From assembly GCF_000829055.1 (NCBI RefSeq), contig NZ_AP012544.1:2542001-2606000 (forward strand): a stretch of 64,000 bases of DNA. Reading direction: 5' to 3'. Within the stretch, counting starts at the first letter, position 1, and each line of letters begins with the position of its first letter. A program made the position numbers and the translations under genes. This document shows, piece after piece, positions 39,396-48,784 of this stretch. The notes below the pieces were generated by a model. It worked only from the letters and a program-made list of their open reading frames with translations. It had not been told where the DNA came from and did no database searches. This stretch comes from Lacticaseibacillus casei DSM 20011 = JCM 1134 = ATCC 393. Lineage in GTDB: Bacteria; Bacillota; Bacilli; Lactobacillales; Lactobacillaceae.

Positions 39396-40895
39396 ATGGA
39401 GAGAAAAATTGTTGCTGTGACGGCTTGCGCAGCGGGAATCGCCCATACTTATATGGCTGCGGAGTCGCTTGAAAAAGCAGCTAGGAAAATGGGATATGAG
39501 ATCAAGGTCGAGACGAATGGAGCGATTGGTGCCGAAAACGTCTTGACCACTAAGGATATTGAACAGGTCGATGTGGTCATTGTCGCATCGGATATCAAGA
39601 TTGACCCAATCCGATTTACCGGCAAGCGGCTTCTGGTCACAAAGTCGAAACAGGCAATCGAGGATTCGGAAGGATTAATCAATCAGGCGTTTTCAGAGGC
39701 AAAGGTTTTTGGAAAGAAAGGTGCGAAAATTGGCCGGATCCAAGTAGGTAGCGATAAAGAGAAAGTCAATTTTTTTACCCACATTATGAGCGGCATTTCT
39801 TACATGGTACCCATGGTTATCGCCGCGGGGTTGATTTTGACAATTGCCAATTTATACGCCTTTCAAAAAGATGACTTAGGTCGAATCGTCAAGTGGGGTT
39901 TTGATAATAAAACTCAGATGGGCTTCCTAATGGAGAAGCTGTTCTACGTGGGTCAAGTTGGCTTTAAGTTGATGATCCCGTTGTTTGCGGGCTTTGTTGC
40001 GAACTCGATTGCAGACAAACCCGCGATTGCGCCGGCCATAATCGGAGCTTATCTCGTTAATGACCCCGAGTTTCTTAACACCAAAGCAGGTGGCGGTTTT
40101 ATCGGTGCGATCATTGTCGCCTTTATCGTTGGTTACATGGTTAAGGGCTTGAAGAAAATCAAATGGCCAAAATTGCTTGTTCCAATTGTGCCAATCATGA
40201 TCATTCCATTCATTGCAACGGCAGTGATTACATTGATTGTCCTTTACATCATTGGTAGTCCGATCGCCATTGGCATGGATGAGATGTATAAAGGCTTGAC
40301 GAACCTGAATAACAACTATGCAGGCGCTCCGATTTTGATTGGTGCCATTTGCGGCGCAATGATCGGTTTTGATCTGGGTGGTCCGATCAATAAAACGGCC
40401 TTGGTTTTTGGTACCGCAATTTTTACAGATACATTAACCAAATACGGTATTGATGGTGCAAACTTTGTGCCCGGAACAGCGACTCAGGCCGCCATTTCCG
40501 TTGCGCCATTGGGAGTTTGGTTAGCAACCATCCTCTTCAAAAATAAATTCTCTAAAGATGAGAAAGTGGCTGCCAGTGCCGCTTTTGGCATGGGAATTGT
40601 CGGCGTTACGGAAGGTGCCATTCCATTCGTTGCGGCGGACCCGGTCAGAATGATTTTCTCTAACGTGGTCGGATCAGCTGTTGCTGGCGGTTTAGTAGCG
40701 GCAACCGGGTGCAAGTTTTACGGGGGAATCGGTTCGCCCTTAGGAACATTTATTGGTTATATTGAACAACCACTACCTTTTATTACATGGATTTTATGTG
40801 TCAGTGCGGGCATCTTGACCGTAGCGCTATTGATCGGTTTTACTCGCAAACAAACCGGACAAGTGATCGTTGTTGATCAGGACAAGCAAGACTAA
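39396..40895 (+). CDS. PTS fructose/mannosylglycerate-type EIIBC component
   Basis: 499 residues. The EIIB domain (1-110) has the phospho-cysteine in VTACAAGIAHTYMAAE near residue 10. A linker leads to a multi-span EIIC domain (about 130-490, starting THIMSGISYMVPMVIAAG). It transports and phosphorylates a sugar. ATG 39396 follows GGAGGT; the frame to 39366 has no ribosome site. The GH38 gene downstream recalls the mngA/mngB pair for mannosyl-glycerate in E. coli, but the sugar here is unproven. Its matching EIIA is broken. Confidence 0.92.
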   Translation: MERKIVAVTACAAGIAHTYMAAESLEKAARKMGYEIKVETNGAIGAENVLTTKDIEQVDVVIVASDIKIDPIRFTGKRLLVTKSKQAIEDSEGLINQAFSEAKVFGKKGAKIGRIQVGSDKEKVNFFTHIMSGISYMVPMVIAAGLILTIANLYAFQKDDLGRIVKWGFDNKTQMGFLMEKLFYVGQVGFKLMIPLFAGFVANSIADKPAIAPAIIGAYLVNDPEFLNTKAGGGFIGAIIVAFIVGYMVKGLKKIKWPKLLVPIVPIMIIPFIATAVITLIVLYIIGSPIAIGMDEMYKGLTNLNNNYAGAPILIGAICGAMIGFDLGGPINKTALVFGTAIFTDTLTKYGIDGANFVPGTATQAAISVAPLGVWLATILFKNKFSKDEKVAASAAFGMGIVGVTEGAIPFVAADPVRMIFSNVVGSAVAGGLVAATGCKFYGGIGSPLGTFIGYIEQPLPFITWILCVSAGILTVALLIGFTRKQTGQVIVVDQDKQD

Positions 40896-40933
40896 TCGGA
40901 TGAACTCATTAAACGAAAAGGCAGGTAGAGATT

Positions 40934-41391
40934 ATGAATCGAGAAGTATTTAATCGCAGCCATATTTTATTTGACGAATCGGCAGCGACGCAAGAACAGG
41001 CTTTCAAAAGCCTTGCAAAGTTTGCCTATGCTTCAGGCTTTATATCCGATGAGGCTGCCTATTTTGAAGGCTTGAAAGCACGGGAGCAGGAAGCAACAAC
41101 CGGGTTTAAAGACCATATCGCAATCCCCATTGCAAAAGCAGCATCAATAAGAAGCCCGGCTTATTTCTGATCAAGTTCAAGCATGCGATTCCCTGGCAGG
41201 CCTTGGATCAGAAACCAGTTAAGGTCGCGCTTGGTTTGACCATTCCGGAAGATGTGGCAACCGAACACTTGAAGTTGTTGAGTTTGATTGCCAGAAAAAT
41301 GATCGACCAAAATTTCAGAGCAGGACTTTTACAACAAGACGATCCGGAACAGTTGACGGCGATCATTGATCAAATCGAGTTTAGGGGTTAA
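40934..41391 (+). pseudogene. PTS EIIA (fructose type), frameshifted and lacking its phospho-histidine
   Basis: The first frame (FNRSHILFDESAATQEQAF through DHIAIPIAKAASI) stops at 41170. The remainder (KHAIPWQALDQKPVKVAL, LGLTIPEDVATEH, to IEFRG) continues in the next frame. Adding one A near 41149 restores a single frame. The family active site is IPHAK/IPHGK; here it reads IPIAK, so the phospho-acceptor histidine is missing as well. Two independent lesions make it non-functional. Confidence 0.9.
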
Positions 41392-41399
41392 TTCAAAAA

Positions 41400-44021
41400 G
41401 TGAAAAGAAAAGTTCATGTTATCCATCATACACATTGGGATTTTGAATGGTATTTCACCACCAACGAATCCTTTGTTCAACTGGCTTATCATCTGGATGA
41501 AGTCATGCAGGCATTGGAGAATCAGCAAATTGATTACTATCTGCTAGATGGGCAGATGAGCATCTTGGACGATTATTTAACCAGTTTTCCAACCCAAAAA
41601 GCGCGTTTAACGGCATTAGTCAAAAACGGAAAACTCGCGATTGGCCCTTGGTATACACAAACCGATGAATTGATCGTTCGCGGTGAATCAATTGTCAGAA
41701 ACCTGAATCTAGGTATGACTTTAGCGGAGTCGTTGGGAGGTTATATGAATATCGGCTATTTGCCAGATTCTTTTGGGCAAAGTAAGGATATGCCCAAAAT
41801 TTATAATGGCGTTGGTATTCAGCAAGCAGTTTTCTGGCGTGGGGTACCCAGCGATGTCACGACTAAACGTGAATTTCATTGGCAAGCGGAAGATGGCTCG
41901 TCTGTTTTAGCGGCAAATATCAAAGACGGTTATTTTGTGGGAGTCGGCTTGATTTACTCAGACGATGCGCCTGCACTCATAAACACGATTGCTAATGGTG
42001 CCACTGGAGATGATCTGGTTTTACCCGTGGGCGGTGATCAACGATATGTTGACTTTAATCTACGTGAACGAATTGGCTTATACCAGCAAGCACTTCCGGA
42101 TACCGAGTTGAAAGAAAGCCATTATGCAGCTTTTTTTGAGGCGATTAAAGACAATAAATTGCCAACGGTCACAGGTGAATTTACTGCTAGCACGGTTTCT
42201 AAAATCCATCGCTCGATTTACTCTTCCCGTTATGATCATAAGTATTTGAATGACAAAGTCGAGCGCCGCATGATTTACCAAGCGGAGCCCTTAATGGTGA
42301 TGGCTGAAAAATGCGGGATCCCTTATAAAAAGGACTTGTTAGATCGGATTTGGAAACTATTGAATAAAAATCATGCCCACGATTCTGCTGGCGGATGCAA
42401 TAGCGATAAAACGAATCAAATCATTACAGAACGCTTTAACGAGGCGGATCAGCTCTCCTATTCGTTAGTTGATTACCTGACTAGGAAGATTTCCGAGTCG
42501 CGTTTGCAGGCAGTCGATGGTGAACTGGTGATTTTCAACACATTACCATGGAAAACTAAAAAAGTAATCAAATGCGCTATTTCGACACCGTTTGCGGCGA
42601 TTTCGCTTGAAAAAGACGGCATCACAATTCCTTTTGAGCCTAGCCATACGCGAAAGGAATCCAATGCCTCGATTCGCCGGGAAACAAAAACGGACTCCCC
42701 CACTAGTGTTTATTTTGTCCATGAAGGCTTAGTCGAGGTGGAACTGCCGCCGCTGAGTTTCGCGACGTATCAGGTCGTTGAGCGACACCAGGCATCGGCA
42801 GTGGCATCGCCAACCCAAGCTGTCTGTGCTTCAATTGCGAACGACGACTATCAAGTGACACTTGAAGCCGGCGAGTTGACTTTGATGGATCGCAAGGAAA
42901 AAACAAGCTATAAGCACTTTCTGGCGTTTGAAGACAGCGGAGATGAAGGCGACACCTACGATTATTCGCCGCCGTACGCAGATCATCGGTATCGTTTGAA
43001 TTTATCCGATGCAATTTGTAAGACAACCAAGAATCAGTTAATGGAAAAGTTCATTTTTACCGGTACATGGCAGGTTGCGAAAAATCTTCAGGAGCGTGAA
43101 GCCCAAAAAAGAACTCAAAAGTTGCCGTATCAATTAACGATTGCGCTACTGAAAGGAAGCCATCAGATCCAATTTCACTTGGAAGTCGATAATCGTGCCT
43201 GTGACCATCGTATGCGAGTACTCATCAACACGCCAAATTAGAATGCGTTTTCTTATACAGACACCCCTTTCGGTACGATCGAGCGGCCTGTGGAGGATCC
43301 CCATATCAATGATTGGCAAGCGCAAGGATGGCGGGAAGAGCCAACCGCGATCTTCCCGATGCTGACGTATGTTAACAGTCATGGTCCGGGCTCTAGCTGG
43401 ACAGTAATCAGTAAAGGGATGAAAGAGTATCAATTGATCGGCGATAAATTTCAAACGATCGCATTGACGTTATTCCGTTCGGTGGGTTATCTTGGGCGCC
43501 CGGATTTGCTGAGACGTCCAGGCGTCGCTTCAGGGAATGAATTCAAAGCCATCCCCACGCCAGATAGCCAGTTACAAGAAAAAATGCATTTCAAATTCGC
43601 GCTTCAATTAGACCATGACTTTAAGCCGGCGCAGTTGGCCAAAGATTACCTCGATTATGCGATTAGCAACCCCTATTATCAGATCCAAGAAATGAATCGC
43701 TTTACGACCACGCTTAAATATTTTGTGTCGAATCCTTTACCCCACAAAGTGACCGTCCCAGAAAGCATTACTCTTGACAGTGATACTCTTGTTCTCAGTG
43801 CATTAGTCAAAAGCACGGATGAGCCGGGTTTTGATATTCGGGTCTATAATCCGGACTGCCACCAAGAAGTTAATGGCGGAAATATTAAGGGCGTCTGTGG
43901 ACTGCGTTATACCTTTGTAGATTTAAGAGGTCATGCTGTTTCTGTGACAAGGGAAAATGATACGATTCCTCTAGGAACCTTTAAACCGGGTGAAATAAAG
44001 ACGATTCATATCGTTGATTGA
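41400..44021 (+). pseudogene. Alpha-mannosidase (GH38, MngB-like), interrupted by an amber stop
   Basis: A GH38 protein beginning HVIHHTHWDFEWYFT from GTG 41400. Family motifs include GYLPDSFGQ near residue 118 (with the nucleophile-region Asp) and NKNHAHDSAGGCNSD near 320. The frame is open to a TAG at 43239-43241, and then continues in exactly the same frame (NAFSYTDTPFGTIERP) to 44021, for about 873 codons in total. A single nonsense change therefore splits the gene at about 70 percent of its length. MngB-like enzymes hydrolyse phosphorylated mannosides made by the PTS. Confidence 0.9.
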
Positions 44022-44032
44022 GGGGAAAACGA

Positions 44033-44824
44033 ATGCAAGAAGATATCTTTATTTTAATAGAGTCCTGTCGGTTGAATTTTACCTCTGTTGAGCAGGTGAT
44101 CGCAGACTACCATTTAAGTAAGCAGCCGACGATGACTATTGATAAATTATCTGAGCATCTAGCCGTATCAAAATCTTCGATCACAAGATTTTGCAAGAAA
44201 ATCGGCCTGGCAAATTACAAAGAATTGGTTTTTCTATACAAGCTTTCTTTAAACAATGACAGCACTAATTTGTCGGTATCATCAAAGATAACGGCAGCTT
44301 ACCATTCACTTGCAACCCGCAGTGATAGCAATTACTCGCAAGCGGTCATTGATGCTTTCTGTGAACGACTCCATCAGCATAAAATTATTCATTTTTTTGG
44401 CAAAGGCTTCAATTCTTATGCGGCTGCTGATTTTCAGTTTAAGTTTTCCCGAGTCGGCAAGTATATCCGTGTGATCGCCGATGAGAACTCGCTTCTGATG
44501 TCGGCGAACTTCGCCAACGAAGATGAATTGATCGTTGTTGCCAGTTTACGAGGCGATGACGAGGATTTGCTGGAAGCGATGAAGATTGCTAAACAAAAGA
44601 ACATTTCGGTCTTATTGATCACGTCTAATCGATATTCGCATCTGATACCGCATTCAGATGTAACGTTGCTCGCTGCCAGCCTTACCAAAGAAGAAGCCTT
44701 AGGCAATATCTCACCCCAAATTCCGATCCTCATTCAGCTGGATATGGTTTACGAAAGATATATTCACTTATATGCAGATTCCCTTTCTCAGTGGCTGGTA
44801 TCGGAACAAATCTTGCACAAGTAA
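44033..44824 (+). CDS. RpiR/MurR-family transcriptional regulator
   Basis: 263 residues. N-terminal RpiR helix-turn-helix (about 35-65: IDKLSEHLAVSKSSITRFCK) and a C-terminal SIS sugar-phosphate domain (about 105-240, HFFGKGFNSYAA then VASLRGDDED). The start is ATG 44033 after GAGGGG. It is the likely local regulator of the PTS/glycosidase locus, responding to a sugar phosphate, and remains intact although most of its targets are broken. Confidence 0.9.
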   Translation: MQEDIFILIESCRLNFTSVEQVIADYHLSKQPTMTIDKLSEHLAVSKSSITRFCKKIGLANYKELVFLYKLSLNNDSTNLSVSSKITAAYHSLATRSDSNYSQAVIDAFCERLHQHKIIHFFGKGFNSYAAADFQFKFSRVGKYIRVIADENSLLMSANFANEDELIVVASLRGDDEDLLEAMKIAKQKNISVLLITSNRYSHLIPHSDVTLLAASLTKEEALGNISPQIPILIQLDMVYERYIHLYADSLSQWLVSEQILHK

Positions 44825-45843
44825 GCGGAGGAAACATGAAGAATTTTCCAGATAACTTTTTGTGGGGTGCTGCAATGTCGGCACCGCAAACAGAAGGTCA
44901 AAGTTCAAATTTCGGCAAAACTGCCACGATCTGGGACCATTGGTTTCAAACAGCACCGGAAAAATTTTACCACCATCAAGGGCCTGAAATTACATCTGAT
45001 GTGTATGACCATTACTTAGAAGACTGTGAGAACATGCAAGCGATTGGCTTAAACTCACTTAGAACATCTATTTCCTGGGCGCGTTTATTGCCGGATGGGA
45101 AGACCGTCAATCCAGAAGCCGTGACCTTTTATCGGCGATACTTTTCAGCGATGCGCGATCATGGGATTGAACCAATCATCAATCTTTTCCATTTTGATAC
45201 ACCGATGTGGTTAATGACCCGCGGCGGATGGGAAAATCAGGAATCCATTGACGCCTTTGCTTTTTACGCACGGACGGCATTTGAATTGTTCGGCGATCTT
45301 GTCAATAAATGGACAACATTCAATGAGCCGCTTGTCCATGTTGAGTGTGGATATCTTTATCAATATCATTATCCGGCTGTAGTTGATTTCAAACGAGCCG
45401 TTCAAGTTGGTTATCATACTTTGCTGGCGCATAAGGCTGCGGTCAAAGCGTTTAAAGAAGTGACCCAGACAGGTGAAATCGGGATTATTTTGAACATCTC
45501 ACCCACGTATCCCAAAAGTGACACGGAAGCAGATGTGTTGGCTGCCAGGTACTCGGATCTATTGAATACTCGCAGCTTTTTAGATCCTGCTGTTTTAGGC
45601 ACCATTCCTGATGAGTTGCTGACACTATTAAAAGAAAACGAACTCATGCCGGCGACAAGGCCTGAAGACCACGCGCTGATTAAGGGCAATATTGTGGACT
45701 TCATCGGCTTAAATTATTACCAACCGCGTCGAGTTCAAGCTCCGGAAAAATCCAAAACTCCTGCGCAAATGCCAGACGATTTCTATCAGCCGTATGATTG
45801 GCCCGGTAAAAAGATCAATCCTCATCGCGGTTGGGAAATCTAT

Positions 45844-47305
45844 GGCTCTGCGTCAACTGGTGTTGAAGAATAAATTTATCATTTGAGGCGGTTCTCCATT
45901 TGGGGAGCCGTCTTTGTCATGTTATGCCGTGATTTGGTAGATTCGTTTGAAGAAGTTCAGCTGATTCTTGAAGCCAAAACAGGATCGTTTGAGTGACTTG
46001 ATGAGGCGGTTAACCCCTTCGATCGGACCGTTGGAATAAGGGCTGGTGACAGCGGCGAGAACAGCGACTTTGTGTCGCTTAAGCGTCGCGATCGTCATGT
46101 CCATTGCCGTACCGTTTGGCTCGTAAGTAGCTAACAGGTTTGCCAGTTCCGCGGGATGTTTCTTCACCATCAAAGCATCATGAAGCGCTAAGTAGGTCTC
46201 GTAGGTTTGCTTGAGCTTGGGCTCAGTATCAAGTGCGATATCGATGGCCTCCTGTTGCGTGACGTCTTCATTCAAACCAAACAGGAACTGTTTGTGTTTA
46301 GCGTCAGGCGCAGTTTGATGAAAAAGCCGCCAGTTTGTCTTCATGATCTTATAAGGACGGCTGTGCTTGTCATCAAGCTGTTTGAGCGCTTGGACGCGTA
46401 CCTGATCAAGGGCACGAGCCGCAAGTTGAATGATATGGAACCGATCAATGACGACTTGGGCCTTGGGGAAAACCTCATGAATAATCGTCTGATAAGCTGC
46501 ATTCATGTCCATGGTGACCGTCTGGACCCGAGTGCGTTCAGCGAGTGAATAATGAGCGATGAAGAAGTTTTTAATCGTGCGGTTGAATCGGTCACCAAGC
46601 AAGGCAATCAGACGATTTGAATCGGCATCAAGACAGATAAACGACATCATGCCATGAGTGGAACGGAACTCATCAAAGCAGAGTCGCGTGGGTAGCCGGC
46701 GAGCCGGTCGGAGTTTGAGATTTTGGTCAATGATCCGTTGAACCGAGGAGGCTGAGATTCCGATAATACGGGCGATGGTTTTGACCGGCAACCGTTCATG
46801 CGCTAACTTCATGATTCGTTCTGTCATGTGAGCGGCGATCGTGTGGTTGGGTTGCACGAGTGGCGTCTTGGCACTGACTGTGTGGTAACAGTTATGACAG
46901 CGCCATCGTTGCTTGTGCAAGTCAATGACTGTCGGCATTTCAACCCCGTTGGGGACGCGCACGTGGGCCGTGTAAAACCCGTTAGGGTGCAAGGCCTCAA
47001 AGCCACACAGTGGGCACCGGGTTAACCGGTAAGTCAGCTCGGCATCAATCACATGATACTGGCGGCGACGTACCCCGTTGCCGCGATATTCATGACGAAC
47101 AAAGGCTACTTTGATATTATGGTCTGGTATTCCAAGGACGGACAGTGTAGGATCGTATTGGGACATTTACTCATAACCTCGCTTGCTTTTGGTTTCGACG
47201 CTAACAAGCATAGCATGGACACTGAGTAGGTGTCTTTTTGCGTTATCCAAAAAGGGCCTATACGTTCAGTGTTGATTATTTCTCAACACCAGAAAGTGTA
47301 GACCC
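45844..47305 (-). mobile_element. ISL3-family insertion sequence, complete
   Basis: 1462 bases. Imperfect inverted ends: left GGCTCTGCGTCAACTGGTG, right (reverse complement) GGGTCTACACTTTCTGGTG, both continuing TTGA and an AT-rich stretch. It is flanked by an exact 8-bp direct repeat, AAATCTAT (45836-45843 and 47306-47313), the duplication size typical of ISL3. One intact transposase on the minus strand. The element is inserted in the GH1 gene. Confidence 0.95.
45922..47166 (-). CDS. ISL3-family transposase
   Basis: 414 residues. N-terminal zinc ribbon (CPLCGFEALHPNG then RWRCHNCYHTV), a helix-turn-helix (VKTIARIIGISASSVQRII near 130-150), and DDE catalytic residues in CFDEFRS, VVIDRFH and GPIEGVNRLIK. 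No frameshift or stop, so the element may still be able to move. Confidence 0.95.
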   Translation of the reverse strand: MSQYDPTLSVLGIPDHNIKVAFVRHEYRGNGVRRRQYHVIDAELTYRLTRCPLCGFEALHPNGFYTAHVRVPNGVEMPTVIDLHKQRWRCHNCYHTVSAKTPLVQPNHTIAAHMTERIMKLAHERLPVKTIARIIGISASSVQRIIDQNLKLRPARRLPTRLCFDEFRSTHGMMSFICLDADSNRLIALLGDRFNRTIKNFFIAHYSLAERTRVQTVTMDMNAAYQTIIHEVFPKAQVVIDRFHIIQLAARALDQVRVQALKQLDDKHSRPYKIMKTNWRLFHQTAPDAKHKQFLFGLNEDVTQQEAIDIALDTEPKLKQTYETYLALHDALMVKKHPAELANLLATYEPNGTAMDMTIATLKRHKVAVLAAVTSPYSNGPIEGVNRLIKSLKRSCFGFKNQLNFFKRIYQITA

Positions 47306-47686
47306 AAATCTATCCAGAAGCCCTTTATGATGTCGCGATGATGATGAAAAACGACTACCACAACAAACCTTGGTATGTCAGTGAAAATGGCATGGGCGTG
47401 GCAGAGGAAGAAGCTTTCATGAATGCCAATGGCGAAATCGAAGACGATTATCGCATCGCTTTTATGAAAGAACATCTGAGTTATCTACATCAGGGTATCC
47501 GCGAAGGTAGCAGTTGTTTTGGCTATCATGCCTGGACGTTTGTTGACTGCTGGTCGTGGTTGAACGGTTACAAAAATCGTTATGGCTTTTATCGACTGGA
47601 CTTGGCAACGCGTATACGGTCAGTAAAGAAGAGTGGCCGATGGATGAAGCAGGTCAGTGAAAACAATGGATTTTAGGTGATGAGAA

Positions 47687-48571
47687 ATGAGTCTTGCCGT
47701 ATTTGATATTGGCGGAACAACCGTAAAGTATGGTACTTGGGAGCAACAACACTTAAGCGCGGTCGCCGCTTTTCCAACACCAGCCACATTTAACGAATTA
47801 TTAGATAATATGGCGGCTATCATGGATGGCGCCAAGCGTGAGTTCACAGGAATTGCCATCAGTGCACCGGGAGCAGTTGACCAAGACCGGCGCAAAATAC
47901 TCGGCATCAGTGCCGTACCGTACATCCATCAACGACCGATCTTTAATGAACTCGAACAACATTTTAACTTGCCCGTGACGATCGAAAACGACGCTAACTG
48001 TGCTGGGATTGCTGAAGTAGAACTAGGCGTCGGCAAAGCCGCACAAAATATTGCCTTCGTGGTCTTAGGCACAGGCGTAGGCGGCGCCCTATTTGTTAAT
48101 CGCGAATTATACAAGGGGAGTCATCTGTTTGGCGGCGAACTCGGTCTGTTGAAAAGTCAAAGCGCACAAATCTTCAGTCAAAAAGGTACCTTAGTCAAAA
48201 CTGCAAATGCTTATTCCGAGCAAACCAATGATTGTATTGACGGAAAAGCACTTTACACATTAGCAGCGAATGGTGACACACTCGCAGAAGTACTGCTAGA
48301 CGAAATGTATCAGATCATGGCGAAGAATCTCTACAATGTACAAGTCATGTTTGATCCGGAATTGATCGTTCTAGGCGGCGGCATTTCCCAGCGCCCAGCG
48401 TTAGCAGATGAGCTTTCAAAACGATTATTTGAGCAACTAAAAAAAGAAGGCGTTGAAGAGATCATGCCTTCTGTCAAATGTTGCTATTTTCATAATGATG
48501 CCAACCTAATCGGAGCGGCATTGAACTTCCAGAAACATCGTCAGGTTCGTTTCGAAGCCAAGCAATCTTAG
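47687..48571 (+). CDS. ROK-family sugar kinase
   Basis: 294 residues. ATP-binding AVFDIGGTTVKYG at residue 4, catalytic region IENDANCAGIAE near 100, and GTGVGGALF near 127. The usual ROK zinc-binding cysteines are absent; the region after GGELGLLK has no CxCG. Relatives phosphorylate glucose, fructose or beta-glucosides. ATG follows AGGTGATGAGA 10 bases after the GH1 stop, so it is the last gene of the PTS locus. It probably acts on the sugar released by the glycosidases. Confidence 0.88.
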   Translation: MSLAVFDIGGTTVKYGTWEQQHLSAVAAFPTPATFNELLDNMAAIMDGAKREFTGIAISAPGAVDQDRRKILGISAVPYIHQRPIFNELEQHFNLPVTIENDANCAGIAEVELGVGKAAQNIAFVVLGTGVGGALFVNRELYKGSHLFGGELGLLKSQSAQIFSQKGTLVKTANAYSEQTNDCIDGKALYTLAANGDTLAEVLLDEMYQIMAKNLYNVQVMFDPELIVLGGGISQRPALADELSKRLFEQLKKEGVEEIMPSVKCCYFHNDANLIGAALNFQKHRQVRFEAKQS

Positions 48572-48607
48572 GGGGACTAATTACCCTAAAGTCATCTGAA
48601 ACACATT

Positions 48608-48642
48608 GAGGCCATTGGGACACATCCCCGTGGTCTCTTTTT
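48608..48642 (+). terminator. Intrinsic terminator of the PTS locus
   Basis: GAGGCCA..GGGA pairs with TCCC..TGGTCTC, followed by a five-T run, 37 bases after the ROK stop codon. Confidence 0.72.
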
Positions 48643-48784
48643 GGATCTCAGTTTTACACATATTAACAAGACATCAATGCATCAACAATCTAAATCATCT
48701 TGCAAAACCCATGGCGTTTCCAAGTGCAGACAACGACTCGAACTTCCCACAGTGGAAACTAATTACCACCCCGATACACTCACC

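Larger units (their letters stand above)
44836..47676 (+). pseudogene. GH1 beta-glucosidase/6-phospho-beta-glucosidase, split by an ISL3-type element
   Basis: The 5' part (44836-45843) begins NFLWGAAMSAPQTEG and contains the acid/base motif TTFNEPLVH near residue 163. The 3' part (47306-47676) contains the nucleophile motif YVSENGMG and ends WMKQVSENNGF. Removing the insertion and one copy of the 8-bp duplication rejoins GWEIY to PEALYDVAMM in frame, giving a normal GH1 of about 460 residues. As it stands the first part ends in GSASTGVEE from insertion DNA. Confidence 0.95.
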
